A stretch of 64,000 bases of DNA from Winogradskyella aurantiaca (GTDB lineage: Bacteria > Bacteroidota > Bacteroidia > Flavobacteriales > Flavobacteriaceae), in the NCBI RefSeq assembly GCF_003362725.1, contig NZ_QKTV01000002.1, positions 310,001-374,000 on the forward strand, given 5' to 3'. A program made the position numbers and the translations under genes. How positions within the stretch are numbered: the first letter of the stretch is position 1; each line of letters begins with the position of its first letter. This document shows positions 37,308 through 46,143 of this stretch, in pieces. The notes beneath the pieces were generated by a model. The model made no database searches, was not told where the DNA came from, and saw only the letters and a list, made by a program, of their open reading frames with translations.

Positions 37308-37775
37308 TCAAATTTTACCTAAAAAATAGAATGTATGAGTATTCGCTACGCCAGCGAGTAGAATTGACTGTATGTAATGACCAAAGACGTGATTCTTTAC
37401 TTTGTTAATTTCAATCTTAATTGAATTACCTGGATAATTTTTATTATGCCATTCTAGGGAGTAAATAAAATCATCTTCATCAATTGGTGTAATTTTTTGG
37501 GTTACATATGTTATTGGACTAGTAAATTCTGATTCTAAATCGAATGTAGAATTAGGCATTCCTTCAATTTTAGTAATGAATAGTTTATTTATTTCAATTG
37601 TACCGGAAGTGTCTAACATCTCATAACTAGACTCACCCGTATTTGAATCTATTAAAGTGCTGACTCTTTTTGTTACTTGATATTTACCAGTAATTGGGAG
37701 CTCTAATTTTTGAGCATTAACCAAAGTGAAAGAGACCAACACCAAAAAAGCTAGGGTGATTCTTAAAGATTTCAT
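37308..37775 (-). CDS. Secreted protein of unknown function
   Basis: 155 residues from the ATG at 37775. I chose it over the upstream ATG at 37802 because MKSLRITLAFLVLVSFTLVNAQ is a complete signal peptide ending at NAQ, and the extra nine residues would be unusual in front of it. The mature part is beta-rich (GKYQVTKRVSTLID, GTIEINKLFITKIEG, YSLEWHNKNYPGNSIKIEI) and has no cysteines or known motifs. It is followed by the small membrane protein gene 3 bases later. The function is unknown. Confidence 0.7.
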   Translation of the reverse strand: MKSLRITLAFLVLVSFTLVNAQKLELPITGKYQVTKRVSTLIDSNTGESSYEMLDTSGTIEINKLFITKIEGMPNSTFDLESEFTSPITYVTQKITPIDEDDFIYSLEWHNKNYPGNSIKIEINKVKNHVFGHYIQSILLAGVANTHTFYFLGKI

Positions 37776-37939
37776 ATTAGTAATTGATATGATTGACTGC
37801 ATAAATGTAAACTTTTTCTTTCAATCAAAAATCAAATACTTTTTTATAAATTCTTTAATGACTTAAGACACTACATGTCATACACTTAGACCATTAGCCC
37901 CGCTAATTTTGCAAGTACAAAACCTCAATACTTTGTACG

Positions 37940-38011
37940 ATGAGAAAATTAGTGTTTACATTGCTTCTATTATGCGCCTGGGCGGTTGCTATCAACTTGT
38001 TAAGTGCATAA
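37940..38011 (+). CDS. Possible micro-ORF, 23-residue hydrophobic peptide
   Basis: ATG at 37940 and TAA at 38009-38011 frame MRKLVFTLLLLCAWAVAINL followed by LSA. It looks like a free-standing signal peptide or membrane micro-protein. It lies in a gap of about 310 bases between divergent genes. There is no homology information and no good promoter, so this remains only a suggestion. Confidence 0.25.
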   Translation: MRKLVFTLLLLCAWAVAINLLSA

Positions 38012-38084
38012 ATTCAATCCTTTGCGTTTCTTTTTTAATAAGGAAGATACTTGCACTTTAATAGGTATTAATTGAGTCCATATT

Positions 38085-38597
38085 TTGAAAGTTCAACTTG
38101 TATCATACAATCAGCAATGGCCGGAGCTTTTTCTTAAGGAACAGGCAGTATTAAAGTCAGCCATTGCAGATGATTTGGTGCACATAGAACATATTGGTAG
38201 TACGGCAGTTCCAGAGTTGGCTGCCAAACCCCTTATTGATATCATGGTGGGACTCCCCTCTTTTAAAGAGGTATCACAGCATATTCAAGCCCTGGAAAAC
38301 ATCGGCTATCAGTACATCTCAAAATATGAAGACCAAATGCCAGAACGCCGGTTCTTCACAAAATCTCAAAATGGTCATACTTCCCACCATGTTCATATGG
38401 TTGAATTAGGATCTAAATTCTGGGAACGTCACCTCTTATTTAGAGATTATTTGAGAACCCATGAAGTCACGCGAAAGCAGTATCAGGATCTGAAACTAGA
38501 ATTATCAAAAAAGGACTGGAACACCGGCAATGACTATGCCCAGGCAAAAAATGAATTTATTAGAGCCATTGAAGCGAAAGCAATGGGCTCTTCATAA
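38085..38597 (+). CDS. GrpB family protein (UPF0157)
   Basis: 170 residues. The start is TTG at 38085, because an in-frame stop at 38073-38075 excludes anything upstream and the family consensus begins at this point (MKVQLVSYNQQWPELF). The core has VHIEHIGSTAVPELAAKPLIDIMVG, the GrpB signature resembling nucleotidyltransferases (GSTA and DI-x-V residues), and a conserved RRFFTK and HHVHMVE. Such proteins share the nucleotidyltransferase fold but the reaction is not established. The gene converges with the next one, 4 bases apart. Confidence 0.87.
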   Translation: MKVQLVSYNQQWPELFLKEQAVLKSAIADDLVHIEHIGSTAVPELAAKPLIDIMVGLPSFKEVSQHIQALENIGYQYISKYEDQMPERRFFTKSQNGHTSHHVHMVELGSKFWERHLLFRDYLRTHEVTRKQYQDLKLELSKKDWNTGNDYAQAKNEFIRAIEAKAMGSS

Positions 38598-38601
38598 CTC
38601 A

Positions 38602-39111
38602 TTAAAATTGCAAACGACCGAATAAACGATTGACCTCCGTTTCAGTAATGGTAAAATAGCCTTCCTGGATCTTACCATTGTATTTCAGCTTCTCGGTAGG
38701 TTGCCCATCATCTGGACGCAATATGGTAACGCTGGTCTTGCCAAGGGTTTTTTCCTTACCATATTTTTCAGTCTTATTGGTATACATTTCCATTACATAG
38801 GTACCAATCTCATAATCGGTCTTGTCAAACACGCTAGTAATGGATTTAACCATATGAACCCGTAGACCCTCAATCTGCGCATCGTTGGCCTCAAAATCCA
38901 TATAGCCCTCCCCTTGTGCAGGATCGGATTCATATACTGGGAAGGTCATACGGTAATACTTAATATTGCCATCCAAACGGTACTGAAGCTTAATGCCGTT
39001 TTTAGTTTTGCCAACAAACATGGTAGGAGTATCAAGCTTGGCAAAGGATATGTCCTCCGTTTGAGAAAAGCAAATAACAGGTACGATTACGAGAGCTAAA
39101 AGTAATTTCAT
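38602..39111 (-). CDS. Secreted protein of unknown function
   Basis: 169 residues with a signal peptide (MKLLLALVIVPVICFSQ). The mature part is beta-rich (FVGKTKNGIKLQYRLDG, YYRMTFPVYES, GEGYMDFEANDAQIEGL) and ends TETEVNRLFGRLQF, and it lacks cysteines or catalytic motifs. It looks like a periplasmic or surface protein typical of flavobacteria. I recognise no family. It is monocistronic, convergent with the GrpB gene. Confidence 0.65.
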   Translation of the reverse strand: MKLLLALVIVPVICFSQTEDISFAKLDTPTMFVGKTKNGIKLQYRLDGNIKYYRMTFPVYESDPAQGEGYMDFEANDAQIEGLRVHMVKSITSVFDKTDYEIGTYVMEMYTNKTEKYGKEKTLGKTSVTILRPDDGQPTEKLKYNGKIQEGYFTITETEVNRLFGRLQF

Positions 39112-39287
39112 AATGACGAATTTAACGCAGTCGAAATTTAAACTAACTATTTGAATTAGGAAGTGGAAGTACCACTCTTTTTAGAATATATAATTATTCT
39201 TACTTTTAAATCATCAAGAAATTCTCAATGCTCAAGTTGCTAAAAATTGTTTGATACAACCTATTTCCACACCTCTATTTTACGAAC

Positions 39288-39896
39288 ATGCCTAAATCTA
39301 AATTTTTATTAAGCCCTGCTGATAAGCTGTCTATCTTAATTGCTACTATTGCGCTTATCTCCACCTTATTTACTATTTACATTCAGTTTTTTTACCAAGT
39401 TACGAGTCTTCAAATAGGTAATACAAAAATAGTTAGTGTTAATGATTCTCTAAGTCGTAAACTAGATATTGATGTATTGCTTTTAAATTCTGGAACCAAT
39501 CCAGTGGCCTTTACGCGTTGGTATTCGTTTTTATCAGCTGATAAATCTTTAACAGAAGGTATTTGCTATGATGGTATGTTCAATCTTGAAAATACCGCCT
39601 TGTATACCTCTGGGTGTAGTACTAATATCAATGAAGTTATTGAACCTAATTATGTCGAATTCATGAGCTTAGAATTGGTAATCGATAATACAATTCTGAA
39701 GAAATATATCGCATTAAACAACAAAGATGAAGTGGACAGTAACCCGTACTTAAATGTCGGTATCAATCTGGAATTTATTGATTCAAATGGTGAGAAAAAA
39801 ACCAAGGAAATAATTATTGGAATGGTGCAGTTTTCTGATGAAGGTACAACGGTTGCTTCATTTCAAACTGATCCCAAAAATATGATTATCTATTAG
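39288..39896 (+). CDS. Single-pass membrane protein of unknown function
   Basis: 202 residues. One hydrophobic helix lies near residues 13-35 (LSILIATIALISTLFTIYIQFFY), so the rest is probably outside the membrane. The body holds strands such as LDIDVLLLNSGTNPVAFTRWYSFL and a short pair of cysteines (GICYDG, SGCSTN). There is no recognised domain. The gene sits alone between divergent and convergent small genes. Function unknown. Confidence 0.6.
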   Translation: MPKSKFLLSPADKLSILIATIALISTLFTIYIQFFYQVTSLQIGNTKIVSVNDSLSRKLDIDVLLLNSGTNPVAFTRWYSFLSADKSLTEGICYDGMFNLENTALYTSGCSTNINEVIEPNYVEFMSLELVIDNTILKKYIALNNKDEVDSNPYLNVGINLEFIDSNGEKKTKEIIIGMVQFSDEGTTVASFQTDPKNMIIY

Positions 39897-39970
39897 TGCA
39901 TTAGACATTAAAACGTAGGTATAAAAGATGAACTACAAAGTTATTATTAATACACCAAAATCGATTAGCT

Positions 39971-40405
39971 ATGACCCATAAAGAAGTTATTAAATCAGGA
40001 CAGGGCGAAAACTATAACTATTCTCAGGATCATTGTTTTGTTAAATTATCGTCGTTAAAAACTAATGGCGAGTTGTGTTTTGTTGAAGATCTGTTGAAAC
40101 CAGGATTTTACCTGGGGCGTCATCATCATAAAATCATGACAGAAACCTTTTACATTCTGGAAGGAGAGGTCGAGTTTATTTTTGATGATGAAACTGTAAT
40201 CGCCCATGCTGGAGACACCGTTACAGCCCCACCCAACGTCTGGCATGCAGCCAAATGCGAGAAAGGTGGTAAAATGCTCACCATTTTTAAGAACGGCCGT
40301 TTTGATCAATATCTAAAGAAGCTATCGACTATGTCTGATATAGATTTTCAAGATCAAGATCTTATTCGCCAAGTCAATGCCGAGTATGATATTTACGAAG
40401 GCTGA
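39971..40405 (+). CDS. Cupin-domain protein
   Basis: 144 residues. The cupin motif 1 is HHHKIMTETFYILEGEVEF (about 51-69) and motif 2 is HAGDTVTAPPNVWHAAKCEKGG (about 77-98), with His and Glu ligands for a metal ion. The pattern is that of the small single-cupin group, whose substrates vary. It is alone on the plus strand and converges, 2 bases apart, with the PAP2 fusion gene. Enzymatic activity is not known. Confidence 0.8.
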   Translation: MTHKEVIKSGQGENYNYSQDHCFVKLSSLKTNGELCFVEDLLKPGFYLGRHHHKIMTETFYILEGEVEFIFDDETVIAHAGDTVTAPPNVWHAAKCEKGGKMLTIFKNGRFDQYLKKLSTMSDIDFQDQDLIRQVNAEYDIYEG

Positions 40406-40407
40406 TT

Positions 40408-41913
40408 TTACCAGATCATCACACCCAAACGACCTCCAACATTGTAAGAATGAAAGGTATCCTTAAAGTTTTCTGTTGTATAGGTAGGTTCGGATGCATT
40501 GATATCATCAATTACTCTCACCTGTAAGTCCGTGTTTATATGGTTATAGTTGGCATAAAGACCTATGTACAACTGCTTTGACAGCATATGTCTGAAATAG
40601 AATTCACTTGTAGTAACATTACCACCTTTTGGAATAAAAATAGCATAGTCTATAACATCCTCATCTGTAACGTCTTCACCAATTGGAATTAACTGCACTT
40701 TGGTATCGGCAATAGAGGAATACCCAAATTGGAAGTTCACACCAACGCTGGTCTTTCCTTGATTAAACGGCAATTGAAAATAGGGACCAACACTATATTT
40801 ACTGGAACCAACAGCCTGAGCCAATATATCATAGCCTTCATTTTGAAATTGATTTGTTATACTGGGATCTACTTGCAGCGGAAAGGACTGTATTCCAACA
40901 CTACCACCAATTCCAATGTATTTATTAAAGAAATAGGCTCCTTCAAGATCCATAGCAAATCCTGTTTTAGCAATTAAACCAAAATCTTCGTTCCCATCTA
41001 ATAGCTGAGCAAAGGAGGCCTTAACACCCAGAAAGGCTGGTTTGTTATAATTGGCATCCTTCTTTTGCGCATAATTAATCTCATTTTTACCATCTTCTTT
41101 CCACCAGTTATCATTAAGGAAATAGGCCAATTCTGTTAAAGAAATTCCTAATCCAGCACCAACCAATACATCCGAAGACCAGTGGCGATTATTCAACTGT
41201 CTAAATACCCCAGTAATAGCAGCAAGTATATAGGCACCAATACTGTAATATGGGCTGCGCTCGCCATATTCCTTATGAAAAATATGCGCTCCCATAAAAG
41301 CGGTTGCCGTGTGACCAGAAGGGAATGAATTATTAGCAGAACCATCTGGACGTGGCTCGGCGATGGTATATTTTAAGGTTTGAATAACGATTAAATTCAA
41401 AGCCAGGGAGGTGGCCATAGTTGTTGTTTTACGCCAGGTCTTATGCTTACTATTTACCCCAAAGGCGTCAAATGCATAAACCCCTATGTACGGTATGAAC
41501 TGAGTGTAATCATCCAAATGATTTTCAAAGTTTGGAAAATACCGTTGTATAAATTCATAGTTGTCAATCCTGTTTAAAAACCCAGTATCCTTGTACGTAA
41601 ATAAGCCCAACCCAATTAAGGCCCCCGAAGCAATTAAAGATGCACCAGTATCAGTCGCATACCACTTTTGTTTCTGGTCTTGCTGTTGTAACAGCACCTC
41701 ATTAAAAATTCCTACCGCCTCTTTTTGGCGCTTTAAATCCAGATCATAGCCCTCACCAGAGGTCATGATACCAAGGTCTCCTACAATATTATTTTGCAAT
41801 TTTATGGACTGGTATTCCACAAAAAAATGTTCTCCATAGTCGAGTTGCTGCTGTGAGAAACTATTAAAAAAAACAATGAGGGCAAGGATGAGAAAGGTAA
41901 TTTTAGATTGCAT
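40408..41913 (-). CDS. PAP2-family phosphatase fused to a C-terminal beta-barrel-like domain
   Basis: 501 residues with a signal peptide (MQSKITFLILALIVFFNSFSQ). The PAP2 catalytic motifs are complete: KYTIAEPRP (Lys181, Arg188), PSGH (about 198-201, His201) and RQLNNRHWSSD (Arg238, His244, Asp248). From about residue 295 the sequence becomes alternating strands (FLGVKASFAQLL, FGLIAKTGFAMDLEGAYFF, YIGIGGSVGIQSF) ending in GVMIW, like an outer-membrane barrel. PAP2 enzymes dephosphorylate lipid phosphates. The barrel suggests that this one sits at the outer membrane, possibly acting on lipid A or undecaprenyl phosphates; that is inference. Confidence 0.85.
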   Translation of the reverse strand: MQSKITFLILALIVFFNSFSQQQLDYGEHFFVEYQSIKLQNNIVGDLGIMTSGEGYDLDLKRQKEAVGIFNEVLLQQQDQKQKWYATDTGASLIASGALIGLGLFTYKDTGFLNRIDNYEFIQRYFPNFENHLDDYTQFIPYIGVYAFDAFGVNSKHKTWRKTTTMATSLALNLIVIQTLKYTIAEPRPDGSANNSFPSGHTATAFMGAHIFHKEYGERSPYYSIGAYILAAITGVFRQLNNRHWSSDVLVGAGLGISLTELAYFLNDNWWKEDGKNEINYAQKKDANYNKPAFLGVKASFAQLLDGNEDFGLIAKTGFAMDLEGAYFFNKYIGIGGSVGIQSFPLQVDPSITNQFQNEGYDILAQAVGSSKYSVGPYFQLPFNQGKTSVGVNFQFGYSSIADTKVQLIPIGEDVTDEDVIDYAIFIPKGGNVTTSEFYFRHMLSKQLYIGLYANYNHINTDLQVRVIDDINASEPTYTTENFKDTFHSYNVGGRLGVMIW

Positions 41914-42125
41914 GTGGTGTGGTTTTAAGGCAATGTTAGCAATTCTAAATTAAGGAATTTATGAGAATGGTCATAATTAGTCTCTAATGTATTTAGAAAT
42001 TCTTTTTATAGTGTATAGAACAAAATGACTCAATACAATCTGCGGAATCCTATTGTTAATTAATCTAACTTTTTGAAAAAAACTCTTACATTGTATAGAC
42101 AAAGCTAAAATTCAATCCATACAAC

Positions 42126-44009
42126 ATGAAAATCGCTCTAATCATAATTTCCTTAAGTTTTTCATTTGTTCTTTATGCCCAGGAAATCCCAGAAAAGGAA
42201 GTGGCTAGCAAGGTTAATGAGGTTACCATTTTCTTAAAAGACGCTCAGGTCACAAGGAAGAAAACAGTGGCGCTCCCTAAAGGGATCTCAGTGGTAAAAT
42301 TTGTAAAGCTATCCCCATTCATTAAGGCAAAGAGCGTACAGCTAAAAACAAACAGTAAAGTCACTGTCTTAGCAGTAAATCACAAGCAAAATTACAAAGA
42401 AACCACAAAAGCCTCATCCCAACTAGAGGCTCTTGACCAAAAACTCAAGAATTTACAAGATAAGCGGGAAATCGAAAAAACCTATTTAGGAATATTATCC
42501 AAGGAACTAAGTTTTATGGATGAAAACCGGGACCTCAGCGGAAAGAACGAAGCCATTTCAGCTAGTAATCTGCAACAATCCGCTAGCTATTACAGCACTC
42601 GTATAAGAGAGTTAAAACTCAAAGAGGTAGAACGTAATAAAAATGTGCGTGAACTTAATGACGCCATAAGGCAAGTTGAAAAAGAGATTGGTAATATTAG
42701 GAACACCAAAGAATTTCCAACAGGTGAAATCATGGTAAAAGTGGACTGTAAAAATAGTACCAGTGTCCCAATGGAATTATCCTACGTGGTAAAAAATGCC
42801 AGTTGGTTCCCTACCTATGACATTCGAGCCAAGAACATTAAGGAACCTGTTAATTTGGTTTACAAAGCCACCGTTCAGCAAGACACTAAGGTCGACTGGA
42901 ATAATGCCAAAGTTACTTTTTCTACCGCCGACCCAAATATATCGGGGGTAGCCCCTGAATTAAAAACCTATTACTTGGACTACTACACCTTACCACCCAC
43001 CTACGGACGATTGGAATCCAATACCATTTCTGGTGTGGTTATGGACGCTAATAACAACTATCCGACACCAGGTGTAACTGTCATGGTCAAGGAGACCACT
43101 ATTGGCACTACCACCGACTTTGACGGCCGATTTTCCATTACCCTACCAAACGACCAGAGCGCCTTGGTTTTCTCCTATATTGGATTTAAAACGCAAACCA
43201 TTTATCCAAAATCCAATAACATCGTAGTCCGTCTCGAAGAGGATGCCGAAACTTTAGACGAAGTTGTTGTTGTCGGATATGGGAGTAAGAAAAATGACGT
43301 TAGAATTCGTGGAGCTTCAAATTTAGCAGGAGAGGCTGTTGGATTAAGCGTCGAAGATTCACAATCGAAACAAACAATCGAGCTCGATCAAATTGACAAC
43401 CAGACTTCGGTTAGTTTTGAGATTAAAAAACCGTATACTATAAAATCCGATAATGAAAGTTATACGGTGGATATGGAATCCTATGAACTTCCCGCCCACT
43501 ATCAATACTTCTCAGTACCAAAAATTAACAATAACGCCTATTTAATTGCCAATATCAGCGATTGGGAGAAATACAATTTGTTAGAAGGTGAGGCCAATGT
43601 ATTTTTTGAGGAAACTTATGTTGGTAAAACCTTACTCGATATCAGATACGCTGCAGACACCCTTCAAATCTCATTGGGTAGGGACAAACAAGTATCGGTA
43701 AAGCGTGAGAAACTAAAAGAGTACACTACCAAACAATTTATTGGAAGTAAAAAAGAGGAGACTCGAGGCTATTTGACGACGGTTAAAAACAACAAAAAAG
43801 AAGCCATTAATATGGTGATTTTAGATCAAATACCCATCTCCCGCCTCGAAGAAATAGAGGTGAGTTGGAAAGACATCTCTAAAGGTAAGTTCGATAAAAC
43901 CACTGGAGAGGTCAAATGGGAGTTTGAAGTTCCACCGGCCGGAACCAAAGCGTTTAATTTGCAATACTCTGTTAAATATCCCAAAAGTAAATCTCTTATT
44001 ATCGAATAG
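42126..44009 (+). CDS. Mucoidy inhibitor A (MuiA)-like protein with SusC-type regulatory domain insert
   Basis: 627 residues with a signal peptide (MKIALIIISLSFSFVLYAQ). Residues about 25-95 match the DUF4140 N-terminal part (VNEVTIFLKDAQVTRKK), followed by a coiled coil (about 95-195) and the DUF4139 body (SYVVKNASWFPTYDIRAKN, VQQDTKVDWNNAKVTFSTADP). At about 299-398 a foreign block is inserted: ISGVVMDANNNYPTPGVTV, TTDFDGRFSITLP, and the SusC-like LDEVVVVGYGSKK. The DUF4139 part then resumes to KSLIIE. Family members are exported and of unclear role. The insert looks like the carboxypeptidase-regulatory and plug start of TonB receptors. Confidence 0.8.
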   Translation: MKIALIIISLSFSFVLYAQEIPEKEVASKVNEVTIFLKDAQVTRKKTVALPKGISVVKFVKLSPFIKAKSVQLKTNSKVTVLAVNHKQNYKETTKASSQLEALDQKLKNLQDKREIEKTYLGILSKELSFMDENRDLSGKNEAISASNLQQSASYYSTRIRELKLKEVERNKNVRELNDAIRQVEKEIGNIRNTKEFPTGEIMVKVDCKNSTSVPMELSYVVKNASWFPTYDIRAKNIKEPVNLVYKATVQQDTKVDWNNAKVTFSTADPNISGVAPELKTYYLDYYTLPPTYGRLESNTISGVVMDANNNYPTPGVTVMVKETTIGTTTDFDGRFSITLPNDQSALVFSYIGFKTQTIYPKSNNIVVRLEEDAETLDEVVVVGYGSKKNDVRIRGASNLAGEAVGLSVEDSQSKQTIELDQIDNQTSVSFEIKKPYTIKSDNESYTVDMESYELPAHYQYFSVPKINNNAYLIANISDWEKYNLLEGEANVFFEETYVGKTLLDIRYAADTLQISLGRDKQVSVKREKLKEYTTKQFIGSKKEETRGYLTTVKNNKKEAINMVILDQIPISRLEEIEVSWKDISKGKFDKTTGEVKWEFEVPPAGTKAFNLQYSVKYPKSKSLIIE

Positions 44010-44023
44010 CTTATAAGCTTAAT

Positions 44024-44566
44024 ATGAACATCCACTTTGAAACCGATACCGTCTTAGTTCGCGACTTTATAAGTACCGATGCTAATGGGATTTTTGATTT
44101 GGATACCGATCCAGATGTGATGAAATTCCTGGGTGGAGTCACCTTAAATGAACTTAGCGAAGCGCAGTCTTTGGTAGATGACATCATCTGGCAATACCAG
44201 GAGTTTGGAATGGGCCGATTGGCTATAATCCACAAAGGGACTGATGAATTTGTAGGTTGGACCGGGATCAAGCGTGAACGAAAGCTTAGAGACTTTGTGT
44301 ATTACGATATGGGCTATCGCTTACGTAAAAAATTCTGGGGTCAAGGTATTGCCACTGATACGGCCAGGCTTTCTTTAAACTACGGTTTTAATGAGCTGAA
44401 CCTGAAAGAAATCAATGCCGCTGCCGATATGCTTCACTTTGCCTCGCAGAAAGTTCTACTCAAATCTGGGATGCAACCCCACGGTACGTTTTACTATCTA
44501 GGCGAAGAACACAACTGGTACAGCATCGATAAAAAACGCTGGGAAAGTCTTAACTTTAAGACATAG
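44024..44566 (+). CDS. GNAT-family N-acetyltransferase (RimJ/RimL type)
   Basis: 180 residues. The core reads TDTVLVRDFISTDANGIFDL, FVGWTGIKRERKLRDFVYYDMGYRL, then RKKFWGQGIATDTARLSLNYGF, in which the acetyl-CoA loop is the Q/RxxGxG/A-like WGQGIA. The RimJ/RimL subgroup acetylates ribosomal protein termini, antibiotics or metabolites. The gene begins 15 bases after the MuiA-like gene and ends directly before the patatin gene, so the three may share a transcript. Confidence 0.88.
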   Translation: MNIHFETDTVLVRDFISTDANGIFDLDTDPDVMKFLGGVTLNELSEAQSLVDDIIWQYQEFGMGRLAIIHKGTDEFVGWTGIKRERKLRDFVYYDMGYRLRKKFWGQGIATDTARLSLNYGFNELNLKEINAAADMLHFASQKVLLKSGMQPHGTFYYLGEEHNWYSIDKKRWESLNFKT

Positions 44567-45451
44567 ATGTCAGACGTTAAAAACATATCGCTTGTTTTAG
44601 GAAGTGGCGGTGCCAGAGGGCTAGCCCATATTGGTGTGATTCGATGGTTGGAAGAACATGAGTACCATATAAAATCAATAGCCGGTTGTTCCATCGGTTC
44701 TCTTATAGGTGGTGCCTATGCCGCTGGAAAATTAAATGAATTGGAGACCTGGATGCGCACCATCGACAAATTGGATATTGCCAACCTTTTGGATATTTCA
44801 TGGGGTAGCGGAGGACTATTTAAAGGCGAAAAAATAGTTAATACCCTAGTGAATCTTTTGCAAGATCAAAAGATTGAAAACTTGCCCATTCCCTTTACAG
44901 CTGTAGCGGCCGATATTATTACTGAGAAGGAAGTCTGGCTCAATACAGGATCCCTGTTTGACGCCGTTAGAGCTTCGGTCTCTTTACCCCTGTTCTTTAC
45001 TCCTGTTCGTTATAAGAATAGCTTATTAATTGATGGCGGTGTTCTAAATCCAGTCCCCATTGCACCTACTTTTAATGACGAGACCGATTTAACCATTGCC
45101 GTTAATCTTGGTGGACCCTTAGAGCAAGAACGGGAACCTCAGAAACCACTTGATAATGATCAATCTGCCTGGGATCGGTTTCAGGATCGCGTCAAAGATT
45201 TTTTTGATCTGAGTAAAGAATCTGATGAGGACACATTAAAAAAATGGGGCATGTATGAAGTGGCTGATAAAGCCTTTGACACCATGCAAAGTGCCATTGC
45301 CAGGCAAAAAATTGCTGCCTATCCACCCGATGTTGAAATTGTCATTGCACGCAATGCCTGTGGTACCCTTGAATTTGATAGAGCTGATGAAATGATTAAT
45401 TTGGGTTACAGCAAAGCACAGTCAGCGTTTGACACCTATACTAATTCATAA
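44567..45451 (+). CDS. Patatin-like phospholipase
   Basis: 294 residues. The oxyanion loop is LGSGGARGLAHIGV (about 11-24), the nucleophile is Ser42 in GCSIGS, and the dyad aspartate is Asp156 in LIDGGVLNPV. Length and spacing agree with the RssA/YlbK group of bacterial patatin proteins. It would cleave acyl chains from lipids in the cytoplasm or at the inner membrane. The start codon follows the stop of the GNAT gene directly. Confidence 0.94.
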   Translation: MSDVKNISLVLGSGGARGLAHIGVIRWLEEHEYHIKSIAGCSIGSLIGGAYAAGKLNELETWMRTIDKLDIANLLDISWGSGGLFKGEKIVNTLVNLLQDQKIENLPIPFTAVAADIITEKEVWLNTGSLFDAVRASVSLPLFFTPVRYKNSLLIDGGVLNPVPIAPTFNDETDLTIAVNLGGPLEQEREPQKPLDNDQSAWDRFQDRVKDFFDLSKESDEDTLKKWGMYEVADKAFDTMQSAIARQKIAAYPPDVEIVIARNACGTLEFDRADEMINLGYSKAQSAFDTYTNS

Positions 45452-45527
45452 AATTATGAATACTTGTTTTGTTTACAAAACTGATCAAAAAAAATCGCCT
45501 AAGTTCATACAATAGAAACTTAAGTAT

Positions 45528-46079
45528 ATGTCCCTTAAACAACTGAAATATCCCATTGGGATTTACAACCCAATTAAAAAGCCCTCAGAGAAGCAACTGA
45601 ACCAATGGATTGAGGACATTGAAAGTTTTCCTGAACGCATATCAAAACTCACAAGACAATTAACTACTGAGCAATTGCAATGGAGATATAGACCAGAGGG
45701 CTGGTCTATCAAACAAGTGGTGCACCATTGTGCCGATAGCCATCTAAACAGCATTATGCGATTTAAGTTAGCGTTGACGGAAGATAAACCAACCATTCGC
45801 CCTTATTATGAGGACCGATGGGCTGAATTAGTCGATGGTAATTATGATGATCTGTCAACCACCTTGTTCTTTATTGAAGCGCTGCATGCCAAATGGGTCA
45901 AGTTGTTACGCTCTTTGAACACGGAGGATTTGGCCAGAGTATATGTTCATCCTGAGCACAAGGCCGAGTTTAATTTAGCCGAAACCATAGGCAACTATGC
46001 CTGGCATGGAAACCATCATTTGGCTCACATTGAAAACGCCTTAAAATTCAAAGGTAATTTCCCCGAAATAGAGAATTAA
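45528..46079 (+). CDS. DinB/YfiT-type metal-dependent protein (bacillithiol S-transferase-like)
   Basis: 183 residues. The metal site is formed by His67 or His68 in IKQVVHHCADSHLN and by the C-terminal HGNHHLAHI block, the DinB/YfiT four-helix pattern. The opening LKYPIGIYNPIKKPSEKQLNQWIEDIESFPERI is characteristic of the YfiT/BstA branch, which transfers bacillithiol or similar thiols to electrophiles. Whether this organism makes bacillithiol cannot be read here. The gene stands alone, 76 bases after the patatin gene. Confidence 0.87.
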   Translation: MSLKQLKYPIGIYNPIKKPSEKQLNQWIEDIESFPERISKLTRQLTTEQLQWRYRPEGWSIKQVVHHCADSHLNSIMRFKLALTEDKPTIRPYYEDRWAELVDGNYDDLSTTLFFIEALHAKWVKLLRSLNTEDLARVYVHPEHKAEFNLAETIGNYAWHGNHHLAHIENALKFKGNFPEIEN

Positions 46080-46143
46080 AATACTGGAATTTATTAAATT
46101 TGCTCCAATCACAGCATTATTCTAAAAATTAAATCTTTAACTA

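Noticed and set aside
39928-39981. A 17-codon frame before the cupin gene
   Set aside because: It has no hydrophobic or regulatory pattern and overlaps the true start. Chance is the simplest explanation.
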